A stretch of DNA of 64,000 nt from TMED26 sp002694075. Lineage in GTDB: Bacteria > Pseudomonadota > Alphaproteobacteria > Thalassobaculales > Thalassobaculaceae. Within the stretch, counting starts at the first letter, position 1, and every line of letters starts with the position of its first letter. The notes beneath the pieces are model-generated. The model worked only from the letters and a program-made list of their open reading frames with translations, had not been told where the DNA came from and made no database searches. Location of the stretch: positions 1 through 64,000 of the forward strand of contig JAYYDT010000066.1 in the NCBI GenBank assembly GCA_036160575.1, read 5' to 3'. The position numbers and the translations under genes are program-made. Of this stretch, positions 17,464-26,484 are shown one piece after another.

Positions 17464-20006
17464 GGCGCCTCCTCCAAAGCCAGGCTTTTCGACGTCGCCA
17501 ATGATTTTTGGAGCGCGCCGTGATCAAACTTCAGAACACAGGTCTGGAAACCGAGGCGCGCCGCCCGCGCCATATCCGCCGCCGACAAAGTATCGCCGTG
17601 GCCGATGAGAGGAATGTCTTTCCAATCGCCGACCGCGGCGAATTGTTCGGCCAGTTCAAACCCATCGACACCCGGCAGATGTAAATCAATCACGATGGTA
17701 TCGAAGCGCGCTTTCCGGCGTTGAAGCTCAAACGCATTGGCGGCGCCCGGCACGGCGGTGACGGCATATCCAAAATGGCTGAGGAACGGGGGTAAAATGC
17801 GACGTGACAGGGCATTCCCGTCAATCAGCAACACGCGCAGCTTGGCTTCACGGGCCGCGCCGGCAACCAAGACCGCGGAAAGAAACTGCCCCAGTTCCAC
17901 AAATTCGGTCACCTGACCGTCAATCACGGCGCCACCGACTGAGCGACCGCTGGCCGATGTCAGCGCGATATCGGTGGGGACTTGAACGATGTCGACAACC
18001 TGGTCGACAACCAAGCCGACCGCCCCTTGGGCAGTCTCGAAAATCAACACCGGCTGATGGCCAGTCGGCGAAATCGCCGCCGCCCCCGCCGGCACCAGGG
18101 GCAGGATATGGCCGCGGTGCTGCACCAGCGTCCGATCGTCGGTCGTCTCGATGGTCGAAAGATCGATACTCTCGATCCGGGTCAGCATGCGCAGCGGCAC
18201 CGCTTTGAGCGCGGCTTGACCGACCCGAAAGGTCAAAAAATCCACGGTTTCGACGGTGTCCGCGAGCTCTTCACTCTCGGTCGGCGCAGCCATCGGCGGT
18301 GACGCGGCGGCGCCCATTGCGCGGGCCAGACCGACCGTGTCCAAGATCATCGCCACCGTGCCATCCCCAAGAATCGTCATGCCGGAGAAAACCGCGATAT
18401 GGCGCAGCACCGGCGCCACCGGTTTGACGATGATCTCCTGTGTATCGAACACGCCGTCGACGAGCAGGCCGAAGGTCTCGGCGCCGATCTTGATGATCAC
18501 CACCACCTCGCCGGCCCCCGCTTCAAGCCCCAGAACGTCGGATAAGGGCAAGACCGGTATCAGCGCGCCGCGCAGGCGCAGGCAAGGTCGTCCATGAAGG
18601 CTTTCCAAGCGGTGCCACGGCCCCGATCCGACGCGCACAATCTCTTGCACATTGACCTGTGGCAGGGCGAAGCTTTCCGCCCCGGCGCCGATCATCAAAA
18701 CCGGAATGATGGCCAGGGTGAGCGGAATTTTGAGCGTCGTGGTGGTGCCCTCGCCGGCCAGGCTGAGCATATCGATACTGCCGCCAATCATCTCGATATT
18801 GGCGCGCACCACATCCAAACCGACCCCGCGACCCGACAGTTCGGTGACCTGATCGGCGGTTGAAAACCCAGGCTGCATCAAGAACGCGCGAATTTCGGAA
18901 TCGTTGAGACGGGCCGCTCGTTCGGCCGTCACCAGGCCGGCCGCGATCGCCTTCTCGCGGATCCGCGCCAGGTCGAGGCCGCGGCCGTCATCGGAAACCT
19001 CAATTACAATCTGGCCGTCGAGGTATTTGGCCTCAAGCGCGATCCGCCCTTCTTCGGGCTTACCGGCGGCGCGCCGCTCATCGGGACTCTCAATGCCGTG
19101 ATCGGCGGCGTTGCGGACCAAATGCAAAAGCGGGTCGCGCACGTGTTCGAGAACTTGCCGGTCCAACTCGGTATCGCCACCCTCCATCTCGACGGCAATC
19201 CGCTTTCCCAGATGATGGGCGGCGTCACGCACCATCCGCGGGATTTTCGCCCAAATCGTCTGGACCGGCTGCATCCGCGTTTTCAGCATATCGTCCTGAA
19301 GCGCGGCGGTCACTTGGTCCAAGCGTTGCAAAACACCGCCCAAGTCATCGCCGTTATGGGCCGCCAGCAGCAATTGATTGCGAGTCAGCACCAATTCGCC
19401 AACCGTGGTCAACAGATGCTCCAGCACCTCAACCCCAACCCGCACCGTCGCCGGCGGCGGCGTGGTTTCGTGCAGTGCCGTGGCGCTTTCTTGGGCGGCC
19501 GGCGCGCCGGGCGCGAGGACCTCCCCGGCGACCGTCCGCGGCGGACCCGGGGCGGCGTCGAATAACGCCTCCAGTTCAGCCTCCGAGGTCGACACCAGAT
19601 CAACCGTGTCCGGCCCGGCGTGGCTGGCCAAGGCATCGATCAACCCTTGGTCGTCACCGACCGGTTCGGCACCTTCCTGTTCCAGCGCCGTCAAAATCGT
19701 CCGGATCAGGTCCAGGGCGCGCAGGATTTGTGTCACCACCGCGGCACTTGGTCTCACGTCCTTGGCGCGCATCTGACCGAGCAGATCTTCGACCGCGTGG
19801 GTGACCGAGGCCAGGCGCGGCAAGTCCAAAAACCCGGCCGCCCCTTTGATGGTGTGCACTAATCGAAAAACACGGTCCAAAAGCGCGGCATTGCCCGGGT
19901 CCTTCTCCAGGCTGACCAGGTCCACATCGAGCTCGGCCATGCTTTCAGCCGCCTCGGCGAGAAACTCCGCCCGCAGTTCGAAGATATCGTCGGTTTCTTT
20001 GTTCAT
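17460..20006 (-). CDS. cheA: CheA-type hybrid histidine kinase with two CheW domains and C-terminal receiver
   Basis: Domain order over 848 residues: Hpt with phospho-acceptor His51 in HTIKGAAGFL; dimerisation helices (about 185-250, with LTTVGELVLTRNQL); HATPase with N-box HLVRNAADHGIES and G-boxes DDGRGLD and GRGVGLDVV; a CheW-like regulatory domain (about 430-560); a second CheW-like domain (about 590-715); and a receiver (about 725-848). The receiver looks degenerate: the usual paired acids read IDG, the phospho-Asp is kept in VIDLHLPG, and the Thr position reads GHGD. The layout resembles CheA hybrids of alternative chemosensory systems. It is coupled only to cheW. Confidence 0.92.
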   Translation of the reverse strand: MNKETDDIFELRAEFLAEAAESMAELDVDLVSLEKDPGNAALLDRVFRLVHTIKGAAGFLDLPRLASVTHAVEDLLGQMRAKDVRPSAAVVTQILRALDLIRTILTALEQEGAEPVGDDQGLIDALASHAGPDTVDLVSTSEAELEALFDAAPGPPRTVAGEVLAPGAPAAQESATALHETTPPPATVRVGVEVLEHLLTTVGELVLTRNQLLLAAHNGDDLGGVLQRLDQVTAALQDDMLKTRMQPVQTIWAKIPRMVRDAAHHLGKRIAVEMEGGDTELDRQVLEHVRDPLLHLVRNAADHGIESPDERRAAGKPEEGRIALEAKYLDGQIVIEVSDDGRGLDLARIREKAIAAGLVTAERAARLNDSEIRAFLMQPGFSTADQVTELSGRGVGLDVVRANIEMIGGSIDMLSLAGEGTTTTLKIPLTLAIIPVLMIGAGAESFALPQVNVQEIVRVGSGPWHRLESLHGRPCLRLRGALIPVLPLSDVLGLEAGAGEVVVIIKIGAETFGLLVDGVFDTQEIIVKPVAPVLRHIAVFSGMTILGDGTVAMILDTVGLARAMGAAASPPMAAPTESEELADTVETVDFLTFRVGQAALKAVPLRMLTRIESIDLSTIETTDDRTLVQHRGHILPLVPAGAAAISPTGHQPVLIFETAQGAVGLVVDQVVDIVQVPTDIALTSASGRSVGGAVIDGQVTEFVELGQFLSAVLVAGAAREAKLRVLLIDGNALSRRILPPFLSHFGYAVTAVPGAANAFELQRRKARFDTIVIDLHLPGVDGFELAEQFAAVGDWKDIPLIGHGDTLSAADMARAARLGFQTCVLKFDHGALQKSLATSKSLALEEAP

Positions 20007-20144
20007 GGGCCTGTTCGCTTCATTATTGTACTATATTTAATATATTCCTTTTAAAGTAGCATTTCCGAGATGACAATCGGGTGGACAAGAAGCGCTGCTT
20101 GAGTACCATCCCACCAGCAACCCCGAGAGCGCGTCGCGACCGTC
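20007..20144. promoter_or_regulatory. AT-rich divergent promoter region between cheA and the formate dehydrogenase operon
   Basis: This 138-base gap separates divergent genes and holds a markedly AT-rich tract (about 20025-20056, with TATATTTAATATA) in otherwise very GC-rich DNA. Such tracts usually mark RNA polymerase or nucleoid-protein sites. TATATT- and TATAGT-like -10 elements can be read on the minus strand towards cheA. I could not fix -35/-10 pairs, and no Mo-box-like repeat is present. Confidence 0.4.
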
Positions 20145-20342
20145 ATGTATCTTCTTCCCGGGACTTACGTCCGTCTTCCCACACAACCGGAATGGGGACG
20201 CGGCCAGATTCAAACGGTCACCGGCGACCGTATCACGGTGAATTTCGAGCACGGCGGCAAGCAACTGATCCGCAACGCCGCCGCCGTTTTGGTGGTGGTC
20301 GATCTCGACGCCGAGGCGGCCGAGGGCGTCGCGGTCCCATGA
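20145..20342 (+). CDS. DUF3553 domain protein
   Basis: This 65-residue protein matches DUF3553: 'PGTYVRLPTQPEWGRGQIQTV' and then 'ITVNFEHGGKQLI'. The small beta-barrel resembles the CarD/Tudor-like domain at the C-terminus of some UvrD helicases. As a stand-alone protein its role is unknown. Its stop overlaps the start of the fused fdsGB gene (ATGA), so it is translated as the leader gene of the formate dehydrogenase operon. That position suggests a regulatory or assembly role, but this is inference. Confidence 0.75.
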   Translation: MYLLPGTYVRLPTQPEWGRGQIQTVTGDRITVNFEHGGKQLIRNAAAVLVVVDLDAEAAEGVAVP

Positions 20343-22021
20343 ACACGGCCGAGATTGGGGGCCTCAAGCAGGGTCGCCGGCGGGGACGACTACAGCCGCG
20401 CGGCCGACAGGTCGACCCCCAAGTATTGACCGAGGTGCGCGCGGTTTTAGGGGACGCGCCGCGGCGCCCGGATTTGTTGATCGAACATTTGCACCGCCTG
20501 CATGACCACGCCGGACATCTGTCGACGGCGGTGCTGACCGCGCTGGCCGCGGAGATGAAAATGGCGATGGCCGAGGTTTACGAGGTCGCCAGCTTTTACG
20601 CCCATTTCGACATTGTCGACGCCGGCCAGCGGCCGCCGCCGGCGAAGACCGTGCGCATCTGCGACGGGGTCAGTTGCATGTTGGCCGGCGCCGAGACGCT
20701 GATCGCCGAAGTCCGGCAAACCGCCGGCCCGGATGTGCGGGTGGTGCGGGCGCCGTGCATCGGGGCCTGCGACCAGGCGCCGGCGGCCGCCCGCGGTCAT
20801 CGCCTGGTGCCGCGGGCTAGCGTCGAGCGCTTGCTTGCCGCCGCGGCGACGGACCCGGCGCCCCCCGCCCCGCCGATGGATTTCGCGGCCTACCGCGCGG
20901 CCGGCGGCTACACCGTGCTGGCGCGTTGCTTAGCCGGCGACCTTGACGCCGAAAGCGTGCTGGCGGCGCTCGCCGACTCGGGCCTACGCGGGCTTGGCGG
21001 CGCCGGCTTTCCGACCCATCGCAAATGGGCGCTGGTGCGCGGCCAGACGGGGGAAAAGGTGCTCGCCGTCAACGCCGACGAGGGTGAGCCCGGGACCTTC
21101 AAGGATCGCTATTTTCTCGGTCAATCGCCGCATCGCATGCTGGAGGGCATGCTGATCGGCGCCTGGGTCGTCGGCGCCGGCGATTGCTATGTCTATTTGC
21201 GCGACGAATACCCGGAGATCGCCGCGTTCTTGGCCGGCGAATTGCCCAAGCTGGTTGACAGCGGGCTTGCCGCCCATACCCGCGTGCACCTTCGGCGGGG
21301 CGCCGGCGCTTACATTTGCGGCGAAGAATCGGCGATGATCGAAAGCATCGAGGGCAAGCGTGGCCTGCCGCGGCATCGCCCGCCCTATGTCGCCGAGGTC
21401 GGCGTGTTCGGCCGCCCCACTCTGGTCAACAATGTCGAAACCCTCCACTGGGTGCCGGAAATCATCGCCCGCGGCGGCGCCTGGTTTAGCGCCCAGGGGA
21501 CGCCCGACCATCCCGGCCCGCGCAGTTACTCGGTTTCCGGCCGGGTCAAAAAACCCGGGGTGATTATCGCGCCGGCCGGCAGTACCGTGCGCGACCTGAT
21601 CGCGCGCGCCGGCGGCATGGCCGAAGGGCATGAATTTCACGCTTATTTGCCGGGCGGCGCCTCGGGCGGTATTTTGCCGGCCCGTTTAGGCGACCTACCG
21701 CTCGATTTCGGCACGCTGGAGGATTACGGCGCCTTTGTCGGCAGCCACGCCGTGGTGGTCCTGTCGCATCACGACTCGCCGCGCGCCGTCGCCGCCAATT
21801 TGATGCGCTTTTTCCGTGACGAAAGTTGTGGGCAATGCACCCCTTGCCGCGGTGGCACCGAGAAAGCCGCGCAATTGATGGACCGGCCACATTGGGACCA
21901 AGCCTTGCTTAACGACCTTTCGACGGTCATGCGAAGCGCCTCGATTTGCGGGCTGGGACAGGCGGCCAGCAACCCGCTGCAATCGGTGCTGCGCTTTTTT
22001 CCCGAGGATGTGACGCCATGA
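20339..22021 (+). CDS. fdsB: fused NuoE/NuoF-type subunit of NAD-dependent formate dehydrogenase (FdsG-FdsB)
   Basis: This 560-residue fusion has two parts. Residues about 25-165 are NuoE/FdsG-like with [2Fe-2S] ligands Cys108-x4-Cys113 and Cys140-x3-Cys144. Residues about 180-560 are NuoF/FdsB-like with the NADH/FMN motif LGGAGFPTHRKW, NADEGEPGTFKDR, and the [4Fe-4S] motif ESCGQCTPC with a later Cys near the C-terminus. It would pass electrons from FdsA through FMN to NAD+. In Rhodobacter and Cupriavidus, FdsG and FdsB are separate. Start and stop both overlap neighbours, so the operon is tightly coupled. Confidence 0.92.
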   Translation: MNTAEIGGLKQGRRRGRLQPRGRQVDPQVLTEVRAVLGDAPRRPDLLIEHLHRLHDHAGHLSTAVLTALAAEMKMAMAEVYEVASFYAHFDIVDAGQRPPPAKTVRICDGVSCMLAGAETLIAEVRQTAGPDVRVVRAPCIGACDQAPAAARGHRLVPRASVERLLAAAATDPAPPAPPMDFAAYRAAGGYTVLARCLAGDLDAESVLAALADSGLRGLGGAGFPTHRKWALVRGQTGEKVLAVNADEGEPGTFKDRYFLGQSPHRMLEGMLIGAWVVGAGDCYVYLRDEYPEIAAFLAGELPKLVDSGLAAHTRVHLRRGAGAYICGEESAMIESIEGKRGLPRHRPPYVAEVGVFGRPTLVNNVETLHWVPEIIARGGAWFSAQGTPDHPGPRSYSVSGRVKKPGVIIAPAGSTVRDLIARAGGMAEGHEFHAYLPGGASGGILPARLGDLPLDFGTLEDYGAFVGSHAVVVLSHHDSPRAVAANLMRFFRDESCGQCTPCRGGTEKAAQLMDRPHWDQALLNDLSTVMRSASICGLGQAASNPLQSVLRFFPEDVTP

Positions 22022-24777
22022 CCGACACCGTCACCTTCGAACTCGACGGCGAACCGGTCACCGCGGCGGCCGATGAAACCCTATGGCAGGTGGCCCAACG
22101 CCACGGCACCGAAATCCCCCATCTCTGCTATCGGCCCGCCGACAGCTACCGGCCCGATGGCAATTGTCGCGCCTGCATGGTGGAAATCGAGGGTGAGCGG
22201 ACGCTGGCGGCTTCCTGTGTCCGGCGCCCGCGCGACGGCATGGTGGTGCATACCCAGTCCGAATCCGCGCGCACGGCCCGCCGCCTGGTCTTTGACCTGT
22301 TGATGAGCGACCAACCGGAAACCGCCCACGACCCGCACGCGCCGCTGGCCACGCAAGCCGCCGCCGAGGGCGTCGACGGCGGCCGTTTCGCGGCGCGGCC
22401 GCGGCCGGCGCCGGACGCCAGCCATCCGGCCATCGCGGTCAATATGGACGCTTGTATTCTTTGCGGTCTTTGCGTGCGCGCCTGCCGCGAGGTCCAGGTC
22501 AACGACGTCATCGGCCTGGCCGGGCGCGGCGCCGACGCCCATATCGTTTTCGACCTGGGCGACGACATGGGCGCCAGTACCTGCGTCGGCTGCGGCGAAT
22601 GCGTGCAGGCCTGCCCAACCGGCGCCCTGTTGCCGAAAACGGTGGTCGACGACCAAGGCGTATTCAAAGGGCCGGCTGACCGGGCGGTGGACAGCGTTTG
22701 CCCCTATTGCGGGGTTGGCTGCCAGCTGACCTATCATGTGCGCGACGACAAGCTTTACTATGTCGAAGGGCGTCCCGGCCCGGCCAATCGCGCCCGCCTA
22801 TGCGTCAAGGGGCGTTTCGGTTTCGACTATATCCACAGCCCGGAGCGGCTGACCAAACCGTTGATCCGGCGCGACGACGCGCCGAAATCGGCGTCCCTGC
22901 CAATCGATCCCGCCAATCCCTACAGCCATTTTCGAGAAGCCAGCTGGGAAGAGGCCCTGGAGGTGGCGGCAGCCGGTCTCAAACGTATCCGCGACCGCGA
23001 CGGCGGCGACGCCCTGGCCGGCTTTGGCTCGGCCAAAGGCTCCAATGAAGAGGCTTATTTGGTGCAAAAACTGGTGCGCACCGGGTTCGGCACCAACAAT
23101 GTCGACCATTGCACCCGGCTGTGCCACGCCTCCTCCGTCGCGGCGTTGATGGAAACCATGGGGTCGGGGGCGGTCACCGCCTCGTTTGGCCAGGCGGTTA
23201 ACGCCGATGTGATTGTGGTGATCGGCGCCAATCCGACGGTCAACCACCCGGTCGCCGCGACCTTTTTCAAAAACGCCGTCAAGGCCGGCACGACCTTGAT
23301 CGTGATGGACCCGCGCGGCCAAGCCCTGACTCGCCACGCCGACATGATGCTGCAATTCCGCGCCGGCACCGATGTCGCCCTGCTCAACGCGATGATGCAT
23401 GTGATCGTCACCGAGGATTTGGTCGATCACGATTATATCGCCGGGCAGACCCATGGTTTTGAGGCCATGCGCGCCCATTTGGCGAGCTTCACGCCGGAGC
23501 GCATGGCGCCGATTTGCGGCATCGACGCGGCGGTCATTCGGCAAGCCGCGCGCACCTTCGCCGGGGCCGAACGGGCGATGATTTTTTGGGGCATGGGCAT
23601 TAGCCAGCACGTCCATGGCACCGACAACGCGCGCTGTTTAATCGCCCTGGCGCTGATGTGCGGCCAGGTCGGCCGACCCGGCACCGGGTTGCATCCTCTG
23701 CGCGGGCAAAACAATGTGCAGGGCGCCTCCGACGCGGGGCTGATTCCGATGTTCTATCCCGATTATAAATCGGTCGAGGCCATTGAGCAGATCGACCGCT
23801 ACCGGCGGTTTTGGGATCATGAGCCGGCCACGCATAAAGGCCTGACGGTGGTCGAGATCACCGACGCCATGGCCGCCGGCACGATCAAGGGACTGTATAT
23901 CATGGGCGAAAACCCGGCGATGTCCGACCCCGATCAGGGACATACCCGGGCGGCCCTGGCGCGGCTCGAACATCTGGTGGTTCAGGACCTGTTCCTGACC
24001 GAGACCGCGGCCTTCGCCGATGTGATTTTGCCGGCCAGCGCCTTTCCCGAGAAGGACGGCACTTTCACCAACACCGACCGACGGGTTCAGCGCGGCCGCC
24101 AGGCCATGAGCCCGCCCGGCGAGGCGCGCCAGGATTGGATCATCATTCAGGAATTGGCGCGCCGCCTGGGGCTTGATTGGGATTACCGCGAGGTGCGCGA
24201 GATTTTTGACGAAATGCGCCAAGTGATGCCGTCGTTGACCGGCATCACCTGGGACCGGTTGGCCGCCGAAGGCGCCGTCACCTACCCCTGCGCCGATGAG
24301 CATAGCGCCGGCGCGGAAGTCATTTTCGGGGACGGTTTTCCGACCGCCGACGGCCGCGCCAAATTCGTGCCGGCGACGATTATTCCGCCCGACGAGGAAC
24401 CGGACGCCGACTTTCCTCTGGTGCTCAGCACCGGGCGGGTGTTGGAACATTGGCACACCGGCGCGATGACGCGGCGGGCCGGCGCCCTCGACGCCTTGGA
24501 ACCGGAAGCCTTTGTCGAGATCAATCCCGATGACCTCAGCCGTCTCGGTCTCGTCGCCGGCGACCAGGTGCGGGTCAGCACGCGGCGCGGCAGCATCGAG
24601 TTGATGGCCCGCGCCGACCATCATGTACCGCTGGGCCTGGTCTTCATTCCCTTCTGCTTTGTCGAGGCGCCGGCCAATATTTTGACCAACCCGGCGCTTG
24701 ACCCGTTCGGCAAAATCCCCGAATTGAAATTCGCCGCCGCCCGGGTCGAGCCATGTCGCGCGGCGGCGGCCGAATAG
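22018..24777 (+). CDS. fdsA: molybdenum-dependent formate dehydrogenase alpha subunit (FdsA type)
   Basis: This is a 919-residue catalytic subunit. The N-terminus has a [2Fe-2S] ferredoxin domain (HLCYRP and DGNCRACMVE), two 4Fe-4S motifs (CILCGLCVRAC and CVGCGECVQACPTG), then the molybdopterin oxidoreductase core beginning VCPYCGVGC. The Mo ligand is a cysteine, Cys369 in TRLCHAS, followed by the conserved His370; there is no selenocysteine. The C-terminal dinucleotide-binding domain includes STGRVLEHWHTGAMTRR. It oxidises formate to CO2 in the cytosol and needs bis-MGD, FdhD and MobA, the last two encoded just downstream on the other strand. Confidence 0.95.
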   Translation: MTDTVTFELDGEPVTAAADETLWQVAQRHGTEIPHLCYRPADSYRPDGNCRACMVEIEGERTLAASCVRRPRDGMVVHTQSESARTARRLVFDLLMSDQPETAHDPHAPLATQAAAEGVDGGRFAARPRPAPDASHPAIAVNMDACILCGLCVRACREVQVNDVIGLAGRGADAHIVFDLGDDMGASTCVGCGECVQACPTGALLPKTVVDDQGVFKGPADRAVDSVCPYCGVGCQLTYHVRDDKLYYVEGRPGPANRARLCVKGRFGFDYIHSPERLTKPLIRRDDAPKSASLPIDPANPYSHFREASWEEALEVAAAGLKRIRDRDGGDALAGFGSAKGSNEEAYLVQKLVRTGFGTNNVDHCTRLCHASSVAALMETMGSGAVTASFGQAVNADVIVVIGANPTVNHPVAATFFKNAVKAGTTLIVMDPRGQALTRHADMMLQFRAGTDVALLNAMMHVIVTEDLVDHDYIAGQTHGFEAMRAHLASFTPERMAPICGIDAAVIRQAARTFAGAERAMIFWGMGISQHVHGTDNARCLIALALMCGQVGRPGTGLHPLRGQNNVQGASDAGLIPMFYPDYKSVEAIEQIDRYRRFWDHEPATHKGLTVVEITDAMAAGTIKGLYIMGENPAMSDPDQGHTRAALARLEHLVVQDLFLTETAAFADVILPASAFPEKDGTFTNTDRRVQRGRQAMSPPGEARQDWIIIQELARRLGLDWDYREVREIFDEMRQVMPSLTGITWDRLAAEGAVTYPCADEHSAGAEVIFGDGFPTADGRAKFVPATIIPPDEEPDADFPLVLSTGRVLEHWHTGAMTRRAGALDALEPEAFVEINPDDLSRLGLVAGDQVRVSTRRGSIELMARADHHVPLGLVFIPFCFVEAPANILTNPALDPFGKIPELKFAAARVEPCRAAAAE

Positions 24778-24807
24778 ACGCGGCGTCGCAGTAGGAGATC
24801 GCACCCC

Positions 24808-25896
24808 ATGTCGGCACGCCGCCGCCCCGCCCTTTTCGCGCCCGGCCATGAAACGGTTTTGGACATGTTCGTCGAGGCCCTGCGCACGCGTGGCTGGCAT
24901 GTCGCCGAGACCGCGCTGACCCTCGACAATAGCGCGGTCGATGTCGATTTGATCGTGCTCCGCGCCGGCGCCGGCGGCGCCCCTGACGGCGAGACCGCGG
25001 CCGCCTTGATCCAGGCGCGCGCCCGGGGGGCCGCCCTGTTGATCGAAGCCGCGTTCGATGACCACCCGGCATGGGCCGCCGCCCTTGGCGTGGCGGTGGT
25101 GCCGCTGGCCCAAGATGACGCCGCCTTGTGGCGCTGGTGGCGGCCCGGCCGCCTGGTCGAGGAAATGGTCCGCAACACCCCGGCCGAAACGGTCGAGACG
25201 GTGGTGATCGGCCTCAATTGGACGCTGGTGATCACTGAGAACGGCGCCGGGTTGGCGCAAACCCCGGTCAAAAGCGCGCCCGGCTGCCGGCCGCTTTCGG
25301 GCGGCGGGTTGAGCGGTCGACGCCTGGACTACCTGGCGGCCTGGGCCCATGCCCACAACCCCCTGGCGCGCGCGGTCGGGGTCGCCGCCATCAACGCCGG
25401 TCTTAACCACGTCGCGCTTGCCGGTGACGACGAGGACGGCTTGGCGCCGATCGGCTGGGGCGGGCCGGGCCCCACGGTGGTGGTCGGGCGCTTTCCCGGG
25501 CTCGACGCGAAACTGCCCGGCGCCCTGGTCCTCGAACAAGCGCCCGGCCCCGGCGACATGCCGGCCGAGGCGGCACCGCAAGTGGTGCCGGCCTGCGGCG
25601 AATTGATGATCACCGCCTCGACCTTGGTCAGCGCCGGGCTAGAGACGCTCTTGGCTCTCAATGAAAGCGACGCGCCGGTCACCCTGGTCGGGCCGGGCAC
25701 GCCGCTAAGCCCGCGCTTGTTCGCCCATGGCATCGACCGCTTGGCCGGCTTCGTGGTCGAGGACCCAACCGGCGCCGCGCGCACCGTCGCCGAGGCCGGC
25801 GGCGCCAAACACCTGCGCGCGCATGGTCGGGTGGTGACCCTGCGACGCACGGCGGCGTCACAAACCAGCCGCGAAAAGCTCTTCGGCGGGGCCTAG
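24808..25896 (+). CDS. DUF4213/DUF364 putative heavy-metal chelation protein linked to formate dehydrogenase
   Basis: This 362-residue protein has, after about 125 unassigned residues, VVIGLNWTLV and 'NPLARAVGVAAINAGLNH' typical of the enolase-N-like DUF4213 part. The DUF364 part follows: ITASTLVSAGLETLLAL, VTLVGPGTPLSPRLFAHGIDRLAGF. DUF364 proteins are thought to bind metals or small ligands near a conserved Gly-Pro loop. The gene starts 30 bases after fdsA with GTAGGAGAT upstream, so it is part of the operon. A role in molybdenum handling or FDH maturation is inferred. The N-terminal extension is unexplained. Confidence 0.6.
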   Translation: MSARRRPALFAPGHETVLDMFVEALRTRGWHVAETALTLDNSAVDVDLIVLRAGAGGAPDGETAAALIQARARGAALLIEAAFDDHPAWAAALGVAVVPLAQDDAALWRWWRPGRLVEEMVRNTPAETVETVVIGLNWTLVITENGAGLAQTPVKSAPGCRPLSGGGLSGRRLDYLAAWAHAHNPLARAVGVAAINAGLNHVALAGDDEDGLAPIGWGGPGPTVVVGRFPGLDAKLPGALVLEQAPGPGDMPAEAAPQVVPACGELMITASTLVSAGLETLLALNESDAPVTLVGPGTPLSPRLFAHGIDRLAGFVVEDPTGAARTVAEAGGAKHLRAHGRVVTLRRTAASQTSREKLFGGA

Positions 25897-26484
25897 ATCG
25901 GTCGGTCGATTGACATTGAAAAACGGGTCGCCACGGTCGTCGTCGAAAGCCACATAGGCCAACCGATGGCGCATGGTCCACAGGTCCACTTTACGCACGC
26001 CCTTGTCGACCACCGCGTGCCGCAAATCATCCAGCAAGTCGACCGGCCACAACCCGCAAACCGGATGCGCCCGACCATCGGAACTGGCGCATACCAATTC
26101 AGCCCCCAAATCGGCCACCACCCGGTGGAACTGGGCCACCAAATCACGAGGCAGAAACGGCGCGTCGGTGGCGGCGGTGACCAGATAGCGGCAAGCGGGC
26201 CGATGCGTCGCCGCCCATTCCATCGCCGCCAGCACGCCGGCCAAGGGTCCGGCGAAACCGTCGACGGTGTCCGCCACCACCGGCAGGTCATAGTCGGCGA
26301 AACGGGCCGGGTCGCCATTGGCGTTGACGATCACCGCGTCAACTTGAGGCGCCAAGCGGCTGAGCACATGGTCGAACAAGGGCCGTTCGGCAAGCTGCAC
26401 AAAGGCCTTGTCGGCGCCTTCCATGCGACGCCCCTGACCGCCGGCTAGGATCACCCCTAAGGTCGCCTTAGCCATCGTCGTCAT
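25858..26484 (-). CDS. mobA: molybdenum cofactor guanylyltransferase
   Basis: This 208-residue protein has the nucleotidyltransferase signature LGVILAGGQGRRMEGADK (about 9-26), with PLAGVLAAM and the metal-binding TDAPFLP later. MobA adds GMP to molybdopterin to make the bis-MGD cofactor needed by FdsA. Its start lies inside the end of fdhD (17-base overlap; a second ATG at 26475 is also possible), so fdhD and mobA are co-translated. Its 3' end runs convergently into the last 39 bases of the DUF364 gene. Confidence 0.92.
   Translation of the reverse strand: MTTMAKATLGVILAGGQGRRMEGADKAFVQLAERPLFDHVLSRLAPQVDAVIVNANGDPARFADYDLPVVADTVDGFAGPLAGVLAAMEWAATHRPACRYLVTAATDAPFLPRDLVAQFHRVVADLGAELVCASSDGRAHPVCGLWPVDLLDDLRHAVVDKGVRKVDLWTMRHRLAYVAFDDDRGDPFFNVNRPTDLGPAEELFAAGL

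Noticed and set aside
20007..20144. Second Mo-box in front of the fds operon
   Set aside because: The tract is AT-rich but has no CG-ended TATATA inverted repeat with N6 spacing.
23119..23127. Possible selenocysteine in the formate dehydrogenase
   Set aside because: The Mo-ligand codon is TGC (Cys369), not TGA, and no SECIS-like hairpin is needed.
23638..25581. 647-codon open frame antisense to fdsA and the DUF364 gene
   Set aside because: Spans two well-supported plus-strand genes and their junction; composition is that of a shadow frame.
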